Shown here: piece after piece, positions 1 to 7,889 of the stretch
Numbering within the stretch: position 1 is the stretch's first letter
Layout of the letters: the number at the start of each line of letters is the position of its first letter
NCBI GenBank assembly: GCA_004151065.3
Contig: NWUY0300133552.1
Span: forward strand, 1-12,082
DNA length: 12,082 nucleotides
Direction: 5' to 3'
From: Larix sibirica
Lineage: Eukaryota; Streptophyta; Pinopsida; Pinales; Pinaceae
Made by a program: the position numbers and the translations under genes
The notes under the pieces: model-generated
Database searches by the model: none
Seen by the model: only the letters and a program-made list of their open reading frames with translations
Told to the model about the DNA's origin: nothing

Positions 1-127
1 AAAACTGTTAGGATAATTAATACTCCAACCTTTGTCTACCTTAGTATTATTTTCCTTTTCCTACTATTGGATGATGTTTTTGACCCCCTATTGGTGTTCA
101 GTTGTCATCTAGCACTCATTATCCACC

Positions 128-343
128 TGATGCGCCCTCCATGCATGAATTTAGGCCATGCATGCATGAATCTAGACCCACCAGAGTCAGTTCCCTACAT
201 TTTAGGAGCTAACTCAGTGATCTGGTTCAGTCCACTTGATTTCATGACTGTAGTGGGGGTTTTGAGCTCCGATTGCCACTGATTGTCAACTAATGCACCC
301 TCTCTAGCATGATTTGCATGCTAAAATAACTAATGTGCCCTTC
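128..343 (+). repeat. Short dispersed sub-repeats in candidate U3
   Basis: Three related 13-base motifs occur at 128-140 (TGATGCGCCCTCC), 291-303 (TAATGCACCCTCT) and 331-343 (TAATGTGCCCTTC). A CATGCATGAATYTAG motif also appears twice, near 140-154 and 161-175. Short sub-repeats like these are often seen in LTR U3 regions. The function is unknown. Confidence 0.4.
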
Positions 344-494
344 ATCATCAGTTAACTGATAGTATCTTCAGTTCATTGACATTCAGTTGAGTTTGGCACC
401 ATCGGAGCACTCGAGTGGGGACAATTCCTTTGCTAGAATGACATCGATTCGGATTCCTCCTGGATAATCGAATTCTCTCAATTGTAATATATTA

Positions 495-512
495 TTTTAC
501 TATACAAATTAA
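495..512 (+). promoter_or_regulatory. TATA-like sequence in candidate U3
   Basis: An AT-rich stretch with TATACAAAT lies at 501-509, inside the non-repeated part of the LTR candidate. It is a plausible core promoter position upstream of the shared repeat, but this composition is common by chance. Confidence 0.2.
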
Positions 513-672
513 TGGAATATTACACCAATTTTGATGCACATCTGAGTTTCTTTGTGTGTTTGATTATACTACTCAATTGTTGCTAGATTTCACTGCAATT
601 TTTCTTCTTTGCTAATTATTTCACTGTGAGATTTTCCCAGGCTCCATGATCTGTTGTGTTACAGAATTTCAC

Positions 673-1134
673 ACTCATGAATAAAATAAGCACTTATGTG
701 CTTTTTCCCATCTTGGGTTTCCACATTAAAATCATGGTGTCAATTGTGATGTGGTGTGTTATGTGATGCTTATATTCCTTATTATTTGTGTAAGTTGATG
801 AATGAATGTGCTTATAAAGAAGAAATGAATGAATGTGAGTTATGTGAAATATCTTAAGGAATAGTTGAATGCATGGTACATGTCGAAGTATATGGATTGT
901 CATAGATATTGACCTATCGAAGTTATGGGTTACTTATTGAATTATATGTGTGTCAAACTATTCCCCTTCCTCTCTATAGAAACATGGTTCATGCACACCC
1001 CATAGGTACTTGGGTGAGACTTCATCTGCTCTGCAGGTGTTGACGAAAGGGATAAACCCCTTTCAGGCTGGTATCTTGGGTTTTTTTGATGTTATGTTGT
1101 GTGTATGAACCCTGGTCGAATTAGAAGTGCACCA
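673..1134 (+). repeat. Long direct repeat, copy A (LTR 3' part)
   Basis: This matches 6570-7032 from ACTCATGAATAAAA to GTGCACCA in the same orientation, with scattered substitutions and small indels. An AATAAA lies at 680-685 near its left end, at the same place as in copy B. A well conserved core is CTTCATCTGCTCTGCAGGTG, near 1020-1039. After 1134 the two copies diverge: here a TGG follows at 1140 and gag-like coding begins. Confidence 0.9.
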
Positions 1135-1139
1135 AAAAA

Positions 1140-2147
1140 TGGTTATGTTTCTGGAACCGAGATCTGTGCCGAAGGGGAATGTGGGATATGTGGCATCTAT
1201 CTAAGCCAGAGATCCAAAATTGGGTAGATCAAAATATGAGAGAGTTTGATAAAGGTCAGAACAATCACCCTTGATTGGATGTTGAATCATGACTAGGTGA
1301 GTATGTTTTCTCCGGTCTGCATGAAGTTTTCTTTGGGGAGTTCCCTATTATTTTGAATGAGTGGTTGGTGAGGTTAGTTGAGCAAAATACGAATTTCCAA
1401 GGAGATGGGCCTAAAAGTTGGACAACTGATTGATACAATTACTGAAAAGTGTAAATAATAAGATATCACATGCAATGGATTACTGGTTGGATAGCATATT
1501 AGAGGGGTACATTACCAAATTTTCAGTTGACACTACTAAGTCATATAGTGCAGCAGAACGAGAATTCTTTCAAGGGCCATGCGGTAATTACCTGATATCT
1601 TTAAATATATGGATTAAGATGTTGCTCTGTGAAAAAGGGGTAATGCGAATGCAAAATGATGAGTAAAGCCTTTGTGTGTGGATGGCATGGATATCGACTA
1701 GAGGAAGTTCTAGGAGATTACATGGAATGAGATGAAATGATAAGGGGGGACCAGAGTGAGACATATGAAGAGTGTGGGTTTCTGCGAAGAGGGAATAGAT
1801 TTCATTCAAACAAGAGGAGGATAACTGCGACAAGGAGAGAAGGTTGCAGTGCAATTGAAAGAAGGGACTACGAACCAATACCACAACTTGATGAAGATTA
1901 CTAGCTCATTTCAAAAGAAGGAGAACATGTAGATCCTTCTCATACCTAAGGTTGCGACATACCCACGACCTCGCATACATCTCTAGAAATTGATCTAAGA
2001 CATAATAGTTCATCACAGTTTTTCCTAGCAAGTCAAAGTAGTGGTAATAGTCAGAATAGCACTTCACCAAGTAGTAAGATTATGAGTAGTGGTCCTTTAA
2101 TTACAAGTTAGCCAAAACACCAGAGACCCAAAATTGCTAGGGATGAT
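1140..2147 (+). pseudogene. Gag N-terminal region or separate upstream ORF, decayed
   Basis: I do not recognise a named domain here, but the stretch looks coding. From 1140 to about 1432 one frame reads with only three TGA stops and contains WHLSKPEIQNWVDQNM and FQGDGPKSW; the first ATG in it is at 1179. The reading then moves to another frame at 1430-1666 (ISHAMDYWLDSILEGY, YSAAEREFF), and returns to the first frame from about 1660. That frame continues through YEECGFLRRGNRF (near 1770) and a Ser/Asn/Gln-rich stretch (2009-2080) into the capsid start at 2148 with few stops. The return to the capsid frame supports a single long Gag N-terminus of about 320 residues. It could instead be a separate small ORF. 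The leader between LTR and coding would be very short. Confidence 0.55.
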
Positions 2148-3599
2148 ATGAAGTTACCAATCTTTAGTGGGAATGGATCAGAGGACCTAGAGCATTATTG
2201 GTTTCACTGTAATGCAGTTTGGACTGTTAAGCAAGTCCAAGATGATAATTTCAAATTGGCACAGCTAATTACGACCTTTAGAGGTCGCGTTTTGAACTGG
2301 TTAATGAAATTCTCAGAAGTAGCTACTGGACAACCAGCAAAGACTTTAGCATAGGTTAACGATGGTTTAAAAGCTGAATTTAAAAATCCAAAGTACGAGT
2401 CATGGTGCATTATTGAGCTCAAAGAAATCAAATAGATGACAAAAGAGATTGTATGGGACTTTGACCAGTGATTCAAAACATTGATTGCCAATGTGAGTTT
2501 TCAAATGAACGATGTTCAACATAAGGAATGGTTTGTAACCACCTTATTACCTCATATTAGAGTCTCGTTGATGCAACATAATATTGTTTCACATACAGAA
2601 TATCTTGAGTTGGCTATGAAGCTGGAAGCCTCCCCTGTCAGAGATACTAGAGCTGGTATGGCTCAAATTCAGTCGTAGATGGCGAACCTGTCAATTCAGA
2701 TCCAATATATCAAGAAGGGAAAGGAAAAAAGGGAAGATGTCTAATGTACTAGATGTAAGGAGGAGGGTCACTCAAAATATCAATGCACAACTTTCCATGA
2801 TTATCTTGTTGTTCAAGCTCCCAATCCGCTAAACCCTAGAACGGGTGTATGGTGTAGAATCCGCCAAACTAGAGGATATCGACCGGAGGAATTCTATCTG
2901 CTACAGAAAATGGTAAGTACACCTCAAAAATTATGGTGTAAGTTATGTCGGTTAGTTGGTCATGATGAAAATGACTTTCGATCATATCAATTGCTCACAA
3001 AAAGAACTGTAGATACCTTTCTCATGAAAGGTGAAGAGCAAGGTGAAAGAAGTAATGTGCAGTTTAATCATCCGCGCGGTGGATTCCGAGGACATGGCCA
3101 AGGGGGATTTAGTTGGGGAAGAGACTAGGTAATATGTTATAATTACGGTACTCCAGGACATTATGCTAGAGAATTCCCAAATTGTACTTCGACCTACACA
3201 TATTGTAGGGCATTAGACCATACTATTGAAGACTGTCCTCAACTTATAGAAAAGTGGCAGGCGAAGAATAACCAAAATCAGAACCAGAATGTTCAGAATA
3301 TTTCAACTAAACTGAGATAGAAGCAACCTATTGTCACTTTGGTCACTAGAGGAGGGGATATGACAGGTGCTAACAAAGGAAGTCACAGTAACCAATGGGA
3401 TTCAGAAGTGCGACCATTAGTTCAACAACCACCGCAAATTGATGTTAAAAAAGAGAAGGGAGTTTTATTTGAATCCTATGATGAATTTACGGGGAACCAG
3501 AAGAGAGAATAAACATCTTATCCACCACCAGTATTTGAAGAAGGTCCTTCTATGGCATTCCATCGTGCTTCGACTAGTTTGTGTCAAAGGAAAGTCTAG
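2148..3599 (+). pseudogene. gag: Retrotransposon Gag: capsid domain and five zinc-knuckle positions, decayed
   Basis: Gag forms the particle shell and its zinc knuckles bind the element RNA. All of this region is in one frame, broken by stops at 2352, 2433, 2469, 2676, 2742, 3126 and later. The capsid part (about 2148-2700) has the plant Retrotrans_gag pattern, for example LITTFRGRVLNWLMKF and ELKEIK. Next come five positions in CX2CX4HX4C register: 2745-2786 is intact; 2853-2894 has lost three of four ligands (C to R, H to Y, C to F); 2937-2978 has F for the last C; 3135-3176 has Y and F for two cysteines; 3195-3236 has Y for the first C. A Gln/Asn-rich linker follows. The frame changes near 3599, where protease coding begins. 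Confidence 0.85.
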
Positions 3600-4114
3600 G
3601 AAAGGTAAGTCCTTTACATAGATTTTTGAAAAGTTCTTTGGATCTAGTTAAAGATGAAGATGCATTACAGGAATTGCATAATTTAATTGGGTAGACTGAG
3701 GGAGAAATGAGGCAAGAAAGAAATGTGAACCATGTTCAAAAGAAAACAAAAACTGGACGGGAGATACGACTTAATGCACAAATTGGATATTATGACATGG
3801 ATTTTGTTATTTTAGATTTGGGATCGGATGTGAAAATCCTTACTAAGCATACTTGGGAAAATATGGGAAATCCTAAATTAGTATGGTCACCTATTCAGCT
3901 AATATTGTCAAATCAACATAAATTCATAGCCTTCAGAAGGATGGTAGGAGTCCCCATCAAACTGGAGGGACTTTGCACTTTTTCATATTTTGAAGTCATA
4001 GAGATTGTTGATGATACAAATCCATACCCGAAACTCTTGGGAATAGACTGGGAAATTCATAACCAAAATATTATCAATTTCAAGAAGAGGATGCTGACAT
4101 TTGAGAATGAATAA
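3599..4114 (+). pseudogene. Retroviral-type aspartic protease, decayed
   Basis: This enzyme would cut the Gag-Pol polyprotein. The active-site loop reads ILDLGSDVKIL, with DLGS at 3815-3826 where many retroelement proteases have DTGS or DSGA. The second conserved hydrophobic motif, LLGIDW, is at 4034-4051. The spacing of about 73 residues suits a single-domain protease of this group. The frame opens at about 3599 with LKSSLDLVKDEDALQELHN and has one early stop at 3692; 3707-4111 is then open. The preceding Gag is one frame away, so a frameshift, natural or from decay, separates them. The Thr-to-Leu change in the active site may be a family trait rather than damage. Confidence 0.82.
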
Positions 4115-5055
4115 ATAATATTTGTCATGCCTCTGGATCCACTGGAAGGATAGAGGTATGTTGAACCAATAAAGGAAGAATATGATGTTCGAGACCTAGA
4201 AAATATTTACAATGCATCCTCAAGGATAAACAATTATATCAACCCTACAGTGGAGGGTGCAGTGAGCTAGTGGAGTGTTAGCTCTTTCTCATGAAATTCT
4301 GGTGACGCTTTGGAGAATTGGAAGAATAGGCTACATGAGGTCTCAATGCAAATATGTGCACGGTTTATGAAGTCACTGCATTGGGTTGGTAAAGAGGTAT
4401 GTGACCTTCCCAAATATGAAGGTTTTCCTAATTTAGATAAATTTATTGTTGAATTTGAAGTTAAGGTACTAGAAAAACAATGGTTGTTGGCATTAGATGT
4501 GACTTTGAAATCTACACCAGTGAGATGGTGGGTTGATCACAAACATTCTATACAGGGTTGGTCGCAGTGTAGACGATTATTGGAAATTCAGTTTGAATAG
4601 GGAGTCCCATATTTCAGCGAAAAGTATAATGGGATAACTAGCCATGCTGATCATTTGGCCACCTGTAGTGTGACATGGCAGAACATACCTAAGCAATAAT
4701 GGATTCACATGTTTATACACACATTAGATAATATACCAAGGAATTGGTACACATCATTGGAGCTTCGACAAGGAACTGCAAACTAGTATAATCTAGACAT
4801 GAGTTTCAAGCAAACATTCAACTATGAAGATGAAAGTATGACAGTAGATGCATCTTTGTAAATCATTAAAGAAATTGTTTTTGAGTAAATTCCTGGATCA
4901 ATATCTAATTTGTCTTAGGGGAATGCTTGAAAAAATTATGGAATATTATGATATCACCGGAGGACCAAAGGATGAGGATCCAAGATATGTGCATATCCTG
5001 GAAACTGAAGGAATCGGTGACCTGAAAGGACTAGAGATTTCAGCTGCAAATTTTT
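4115..5055 (+). pseudogene. Second capsid-like (Retrotrans_gag) domain between protease and RT, decayed
   Basis: The protease frame continues past a TAA at 4112 through ENWKNRLHEVSMQ (near 4310) into a capsid-like stretch: LPKYEGFPNLDKFIVEFEVK, then STPVRWWVDHKHSIQGW, CRRLLEIQF, WIHMFIHTLDNIPRNWY and SLELRQGTAN. The RWW..HK...W..C..L pattern followed by a second helical block is what I associate with plant Retrotrans_gag proteins. It differs from the Gag domain at 2148-2700, so it is not a recent tandem copy. Stops fall at 4112, about 4151, 4268, 4598 and beyond. The frame slips near 4910 and returns near 5050. The domain call is from pattern memory. Its position, downstream of protease within pol, is unusual. 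Confidence 0.65.
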
Positions 5056-6060
5056 GAAGCCACTAAAGATAAAGAAGGTAAATATTGGGTCCCCTGAAAT
5101 TCCTAATTTTGAAAGTATTGGAGACTATTGGGATGATGAAACTGTTGGTAATATCATTGATTTACTGCATGAGTTTCAATATTTATTTCCTACCAAGTTT
5201 TCTTAGATGAAAGANGTAAGATCATTGATTTACTGCATGAATATCAAGATTTATTTCCTACCAAGTTTTCTTAGATGAAAGAGATCGTTGGCGACCTGGG
5301 AGAGATGAAGATCTTGCTAAATTCAGGTGCTAAGCCAATTAAGCAAAGACCTTATAGATTGAATCCTTTCTAGATGGAAAAAGTTAGATCCGAGATTGAT
5401 AGAATGCTGGATGCAGGAATTATCTATCCTATCAAAGAGTTAGAGTGGATTATCCCCATTGTAGTACAAGATAAGAATACCAGTGAAATTTGAATCTATG
5501 TTGATTTAAGGAAAATGAATTATGCCTATCTACATGATCCCTTTCCCACACCATTTATAGATGAAGTGGTATAAAATGTCGGAGGTCAAGAAGCATACTC
5601 ATTCACCGATGGATTTTCTGGGTACCATCATATAAAGATTGCCAAGGAAGATCGACACATGACAATGTTTGCGACAGAATGGGGTTGCTTTGAATATACG
5701 GTAATTCCTTTTGGCTTGAAGAATGCTCCTGCAATTTTCTCAAGAGTACTTGTTTCTTCTTTTAAATAATTTGTTCATAAATTTATTGAAGTCTACTTTG
5801 ATGATTTGACAGTATATGGCCTACTTAAGAATCACATTGAATGTTTAAGATTGATGTTAGAGCAGTGTAGCTAGTACCCTTATCTCATTAAACATGAAGA
5901 AGTGTATATTGTGTGCCCCATTTGGTATACTCATTGGGCATGTGGTCTATAAGCAAGGATTGTTGGTGGATCCTACAAAGATTGTAATAATAGTGGATCT
6001 ACCTCCACCTACTTTAGTTCGATAGCTAAGGACAACTCTAGGACATACAGGTTATTACAG
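5056..6060 (+). pseudogene. pol: Ty3/gypsy reverse transcriptase, decayed
   Basis: This domain copies element RNA into DNA. It opens with IGDYWDDETVGNIIDLLHEF, is interrupted by a 68-base duplication (5153-5288), and resumes in another frame. Visible motifs are VGDLGEMKI and KQRPYRLNP (fingers), RMLDAGIIYP, YVDLRKMNYAYLHDPFPTPF, motif A FTDGFSGYH with Asp at 5608, TEWGCFEYTVIPFGLKNAP, and motif C YFDD at 5794-5805. Both catalytic regions keep their aspartates. Stops fall at 5272, 5371, 5491, 5572 and 5767, and the frame changes again near 5880 before KQGLLVDPTK and GHTGYYRKFIKG. A pair of compensating single-base slips lies near 6066 and 6107. It is non-functional. Confidence 0.93.
5153..5288 (+). 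repeat. 68-base tandem duplication inside pol, with an ambiguous base
   Basis: 5153-5220 and 5221-5288 are head-to-tail copies of ATCATTGATTTACTGCATGA and following bases. They differ at three positions over about 62 aligned bases. The period of 68 is not a multiple of three, so the duplication moves RT into a new frame. The only N in the window is at 5215, in the first copy at the join. Confidence 0.92.
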
Positions 6061-6569
6061 GAAGTTCATAAAGGGTATGCTCATATTAAAACCCCTATGG
6101 AAAAAATTGTTAAAGAAAGATGCGAAATTTCAAAGGAATAAAGAGTGTCAGCAGATCCTTGACACACTAAAAGAGAAAATGGTGGCAACACCTATCTTGG
6201 TATTTCCTGATCATTGGCGAAAAGAGTTCCATGTGCATGTTGATGCTTCTTCAGTTTCTCTACATGCAATTCTTGCTCAGCTAGGCGAATGATCTATTGA
6301 CAATCCCATTGCATTTTCTAGTAGAAAATTGTCGACACCAAAAAGCAATTACACTACGACAAAGAGGGAAGGGCTAGCTATGGTATACACCCTACAAAAG
6401 TTCAGTCATTATCTATTAGGAGGGAATTTTAAAATGTTTACAGATAACTCTTCTTTGAAGTACCTCATCAACAAGCCAATGTTGGGGGGAATATTTTTTG
6501 ATGTCTATTATTGTTTCAGTTATACAATTTTGAGATTGTATTCAAGCCAGGAAGGCTGAATGCGGGGTG
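6061..6569 (+). pseudogene. pol: Ty3/gypsy RNase H, cut off at its C-terminal end
   Basis: RNase H removes the RNA strand during reverse transcription. The connection WKKLLKKDAKFQ leads into FHVHVDASS (catalytic Asp at 6242), a TGA at 6290, then FSSRKLS, NYTTTKREGLAMVYTLQKF (Glu at 6368), and MFTDNSSLKYLINKP (Asp at 6443). Three acidic active-site residues are therefore in place. After NKPMLGG the frame slips, and FEIVFKPGRLNAG is read in another frame at 6529-6567, followed by TGA. In related elements this motif leads on towards integrase; here LTR sequence starts instead. No HHCC or DDE integrase motif is seen anywhere downstream on this strand. Confidence 0.92.
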
Positions 6570-7032
6570 ACTCATGAATAAAAGAAGTGCTTCTGTGGTT
6601 TTTTCTGTCTTGGGTTTTAACGTTAAAATCATGGTGTTAGTTGTGATGTGATGTGTTATGTGATGCTTATATTTCTTATTATTTTCGTAAGTTGATGAAT
6701 GAATGTGATTATAAAGAAGAAATGAAAGAATGTGAGTTATGTGAAATATCTTAAGGCACAGTTGAATGCATGGTATATGTCGAAGTATATAGCTTGTCAC
6801 AGATATTGACCTGTCGAATTTATGGGTTACTTATTGAATGATACATGTGTCAAAATATTTATCTTCCTCGTTGCATAAACTTGGTTTTTGCAGACCCCAT
6901 AGGTACTTCGGGTGAGACTTCATCTGCTCTGCAGGTGTTGCTAGGAGGGCTAAACTCCTTTTGGGCTAGTATCTTAGGTTTTGTTGGTGTTATTTTTTGT
7001 GTATGAACCCTGGTCGAAGTAAAAGTGCACCA
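6570..7032 (+). repeat. Long direct repeat, copy B (truncated 3' LTR)
   Basis: This is the second copy of 673-1134, with AATAAA at 6577-6582. It follows directly on the RNase H coding region, with no integrase, no clear polypurine tract and no equivalent of bases 6-672. That fits a deletion that removed integrase and the left part of the 3' LTR. To the right, minus-strand RT coding begins within about six bases. Confidence 0.88.
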
Positions 7033-7035
7033 ACA

Positions 7036-7451
7036 TGGTCTATCATGATTTCATCTTTTAATACTATGAGTCTAAGTAGATACTTGAAAGGTTGTAGAAA
7101 TTGGATTTTTTATTGATTTCGCGAGACTCTTGTTTACCTACATCTAGCGATAATAATCCATAGATATACCACATAGTTTATTACATTTCCAAAGAGTTCC
7201 CAATCATCCAAGTATAATTCCAATGACTTGTGAATGAAATCTTTTAAGGTTTCAATAATAATCCGTGAAAAGTATGATAGTGCTTTAACCAATCCAAATG
7301 GCATTATCCTATATGAAAAATATCCCTATTCACTTGTGAAGGTTGTTAAATATTACTATTTCTCCCAAATGGAAACTAAATTATATCTTGAATATCCATT
7401 GAGAAATGAATAAATTTCCTTTCTTGCCACTGCTTCGAGTACTTTTTCTTA
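7036..7451 (-). pseudogene. pol: Fragment of another Ty3/gypsy reverse transcriptase, minus strand
   Basis: Read from 7451 down, a single frame gives VLEAVARKEIYSFLNGYS (motif A, with Asn at 7400 where the catalytic Asp is expected), then RIMPFGL at about 7307-7290, FIHKSLELYLDDW (motif C, YLDD at 7214-7203) and LIVLKDEIMID ending at 7038. A stop and local slips occur in between. The distance from the motif A position to the first Asp of YLDD is 64 residues, exactly as in the plus-strand RT (5608 to 5800). The wording differs from that RT (NGYSRYNLVSI against DGFSGYHHIKI), so it is a different lineage and not an inverted piece of the same element. It is cut on both sides: by the LTR fragment at about 7033-7037 and by the LINE tail at 7458. 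Confidence 0.85.
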
Positions 7452-7457
7452 AAGCAA

Positions 7458-7466
7458 TTTTTTTTT
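7458..7466 (-). other. LINE poly(A) tail (poly-T on the plus strand)
   Basis: Nine T residues at 7458-7466 sit exactly between the LINE 3' UTR and the minus-strand Ty3 RT fragment. A terminal A run on the element sense strand is what target-primed insertion leaves. The short length suits an old insertion. Confidence 0.75.
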
Positions 7467-7889
7467 AAGTAAGAAGTATTATATTAACATATTATACAAA
7501 AAAGGTTACGATATCTATTAGCCTAAGAGACTTTCATGGAAGTCTAATACAGTCTTCTACAAAGATCTAATAACCCAAATAACAATCCTTCATACAGACC
7601 CTCTCCCGAAAGAGAAAACAAAACCTAGAAGCTAAAATTGACCAGCATTACCCCACCTAATAACATCATGCATATCTTGTAGACAAAAAATCGGTAGCCT
7701 CAAAGCTGTCCATATCATTGATACCCTTAACAAAACTTAAATTAACATTCCCATTGCTACAAAAACAAAATACTGACTTTCTAACACTTTAAGAAACAAC
7801 AAAACCCACAAGGAGGCCAAACCACCGCCCTTAAGGCGTGATGTTACTTGGTTCGAGAGGATTCAACCATCACTACCTGGACCGCTAGC
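7467..7889 (-). other. LINE 3' UTR
   Basis: No long coding frame is seen on the minus strand after the last TAG at 7890-7892. The segment is AT-rich towards its end, with TATAATATGTTAATATAATA shortly before the poly(A) tail. A small inverted repeat (CTCT...AGAG) lies near 7602-7615 and might form a weak hairpin. The layout matches a LINE 3' UTR. Confidence 0.7.

Larger units (their letters stand above)
6..1134 (+). repeat. Candidate 5' LTR
   Basis: The segment starts with TGTTAGGAT at 6 and ends with GTGCACCA at 1134, giving the usual TG...CA ends. Its right-hand 462 bases recur after the pol region at 6570-7032, as expected for an LTR. The left-hand 670 bases are not repeated in the window. 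They contain three short related motifs (128-140, 291-303, 331-343) and a TATA-like stretch near 500, so they could be the U3 part. No protein-coding signal was recognised here. The alternative is that the LTR is only the shared 462 bases and 1-670 is unrelated flanking DNA. Confidence 0.5.
6..7032 (+). mobile_element. Decayed Ty3/gypsy-type LTR retrotransposon without integrase
   Basis: The order of parts is LTR candidate, gag-like region with zinc knuckles, aspartic protease, a second capsid-like domain, RT, RNase H and an LTR fragment. RT followed by RNase H after protease is typical of Ty3/gypsy. Two direct repeats (673-1134 and 6570-7032) bracket the coding region and are about 85% alike by eye, which suggests an old insertion. 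No integrase is present: RNase H homology ends at about 6567 and the repeat begins at once. The left edge at 6 is inferred from a TG-starting LTR-like sequence and the right edge from the end of repeat similarity at a CA. I found no matching target-site duplication. Coding parts are split by many stops and several frameshifts, so the copy is dead. Confidence 0.85.

Noticed and set aside
1-5. AAAAC as a 5-base target-site duplication for the plus-strand element
   Set aside because: The bases after the right-hand LTR end (7033-7037, ACATG) do not match, and the left LTR edge is itself uncertain.
67-282. Plus-strand open frame of 71 codons at the left end
   Set aside because: It is short, has no motif, and lies inside the LTR candidate. 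Nothing supports translation.
694-903. Minus-strand open frame of 69 codons, with a similar one at 6516-6800
   Set aside because: Both lie in the LTR direct repeat, so their likeness comes from the repeat. They are His/Ile/Thr-rich translations of an AT-rich sequence with no recognisable domain.
1140-1164. tRNA primer-binding site just after the 5' LTR
   Set aside because: A TGG at 1140 is in the right place and the following bases weakly resemble the iMet site, but the match is too poor to call.
1588-2491. Minus-strand open frames at 1588-1884 and 2204-2491
   Set aside because: They are shadows of the Gag region on the plus strand.
2745-3236. Zinc-knuckle array as a cellular CCHC gene
   Set aside because: It lies in frame with a Gag capsid and next to a retroviral-type protease and RT, so it belongs to the element.
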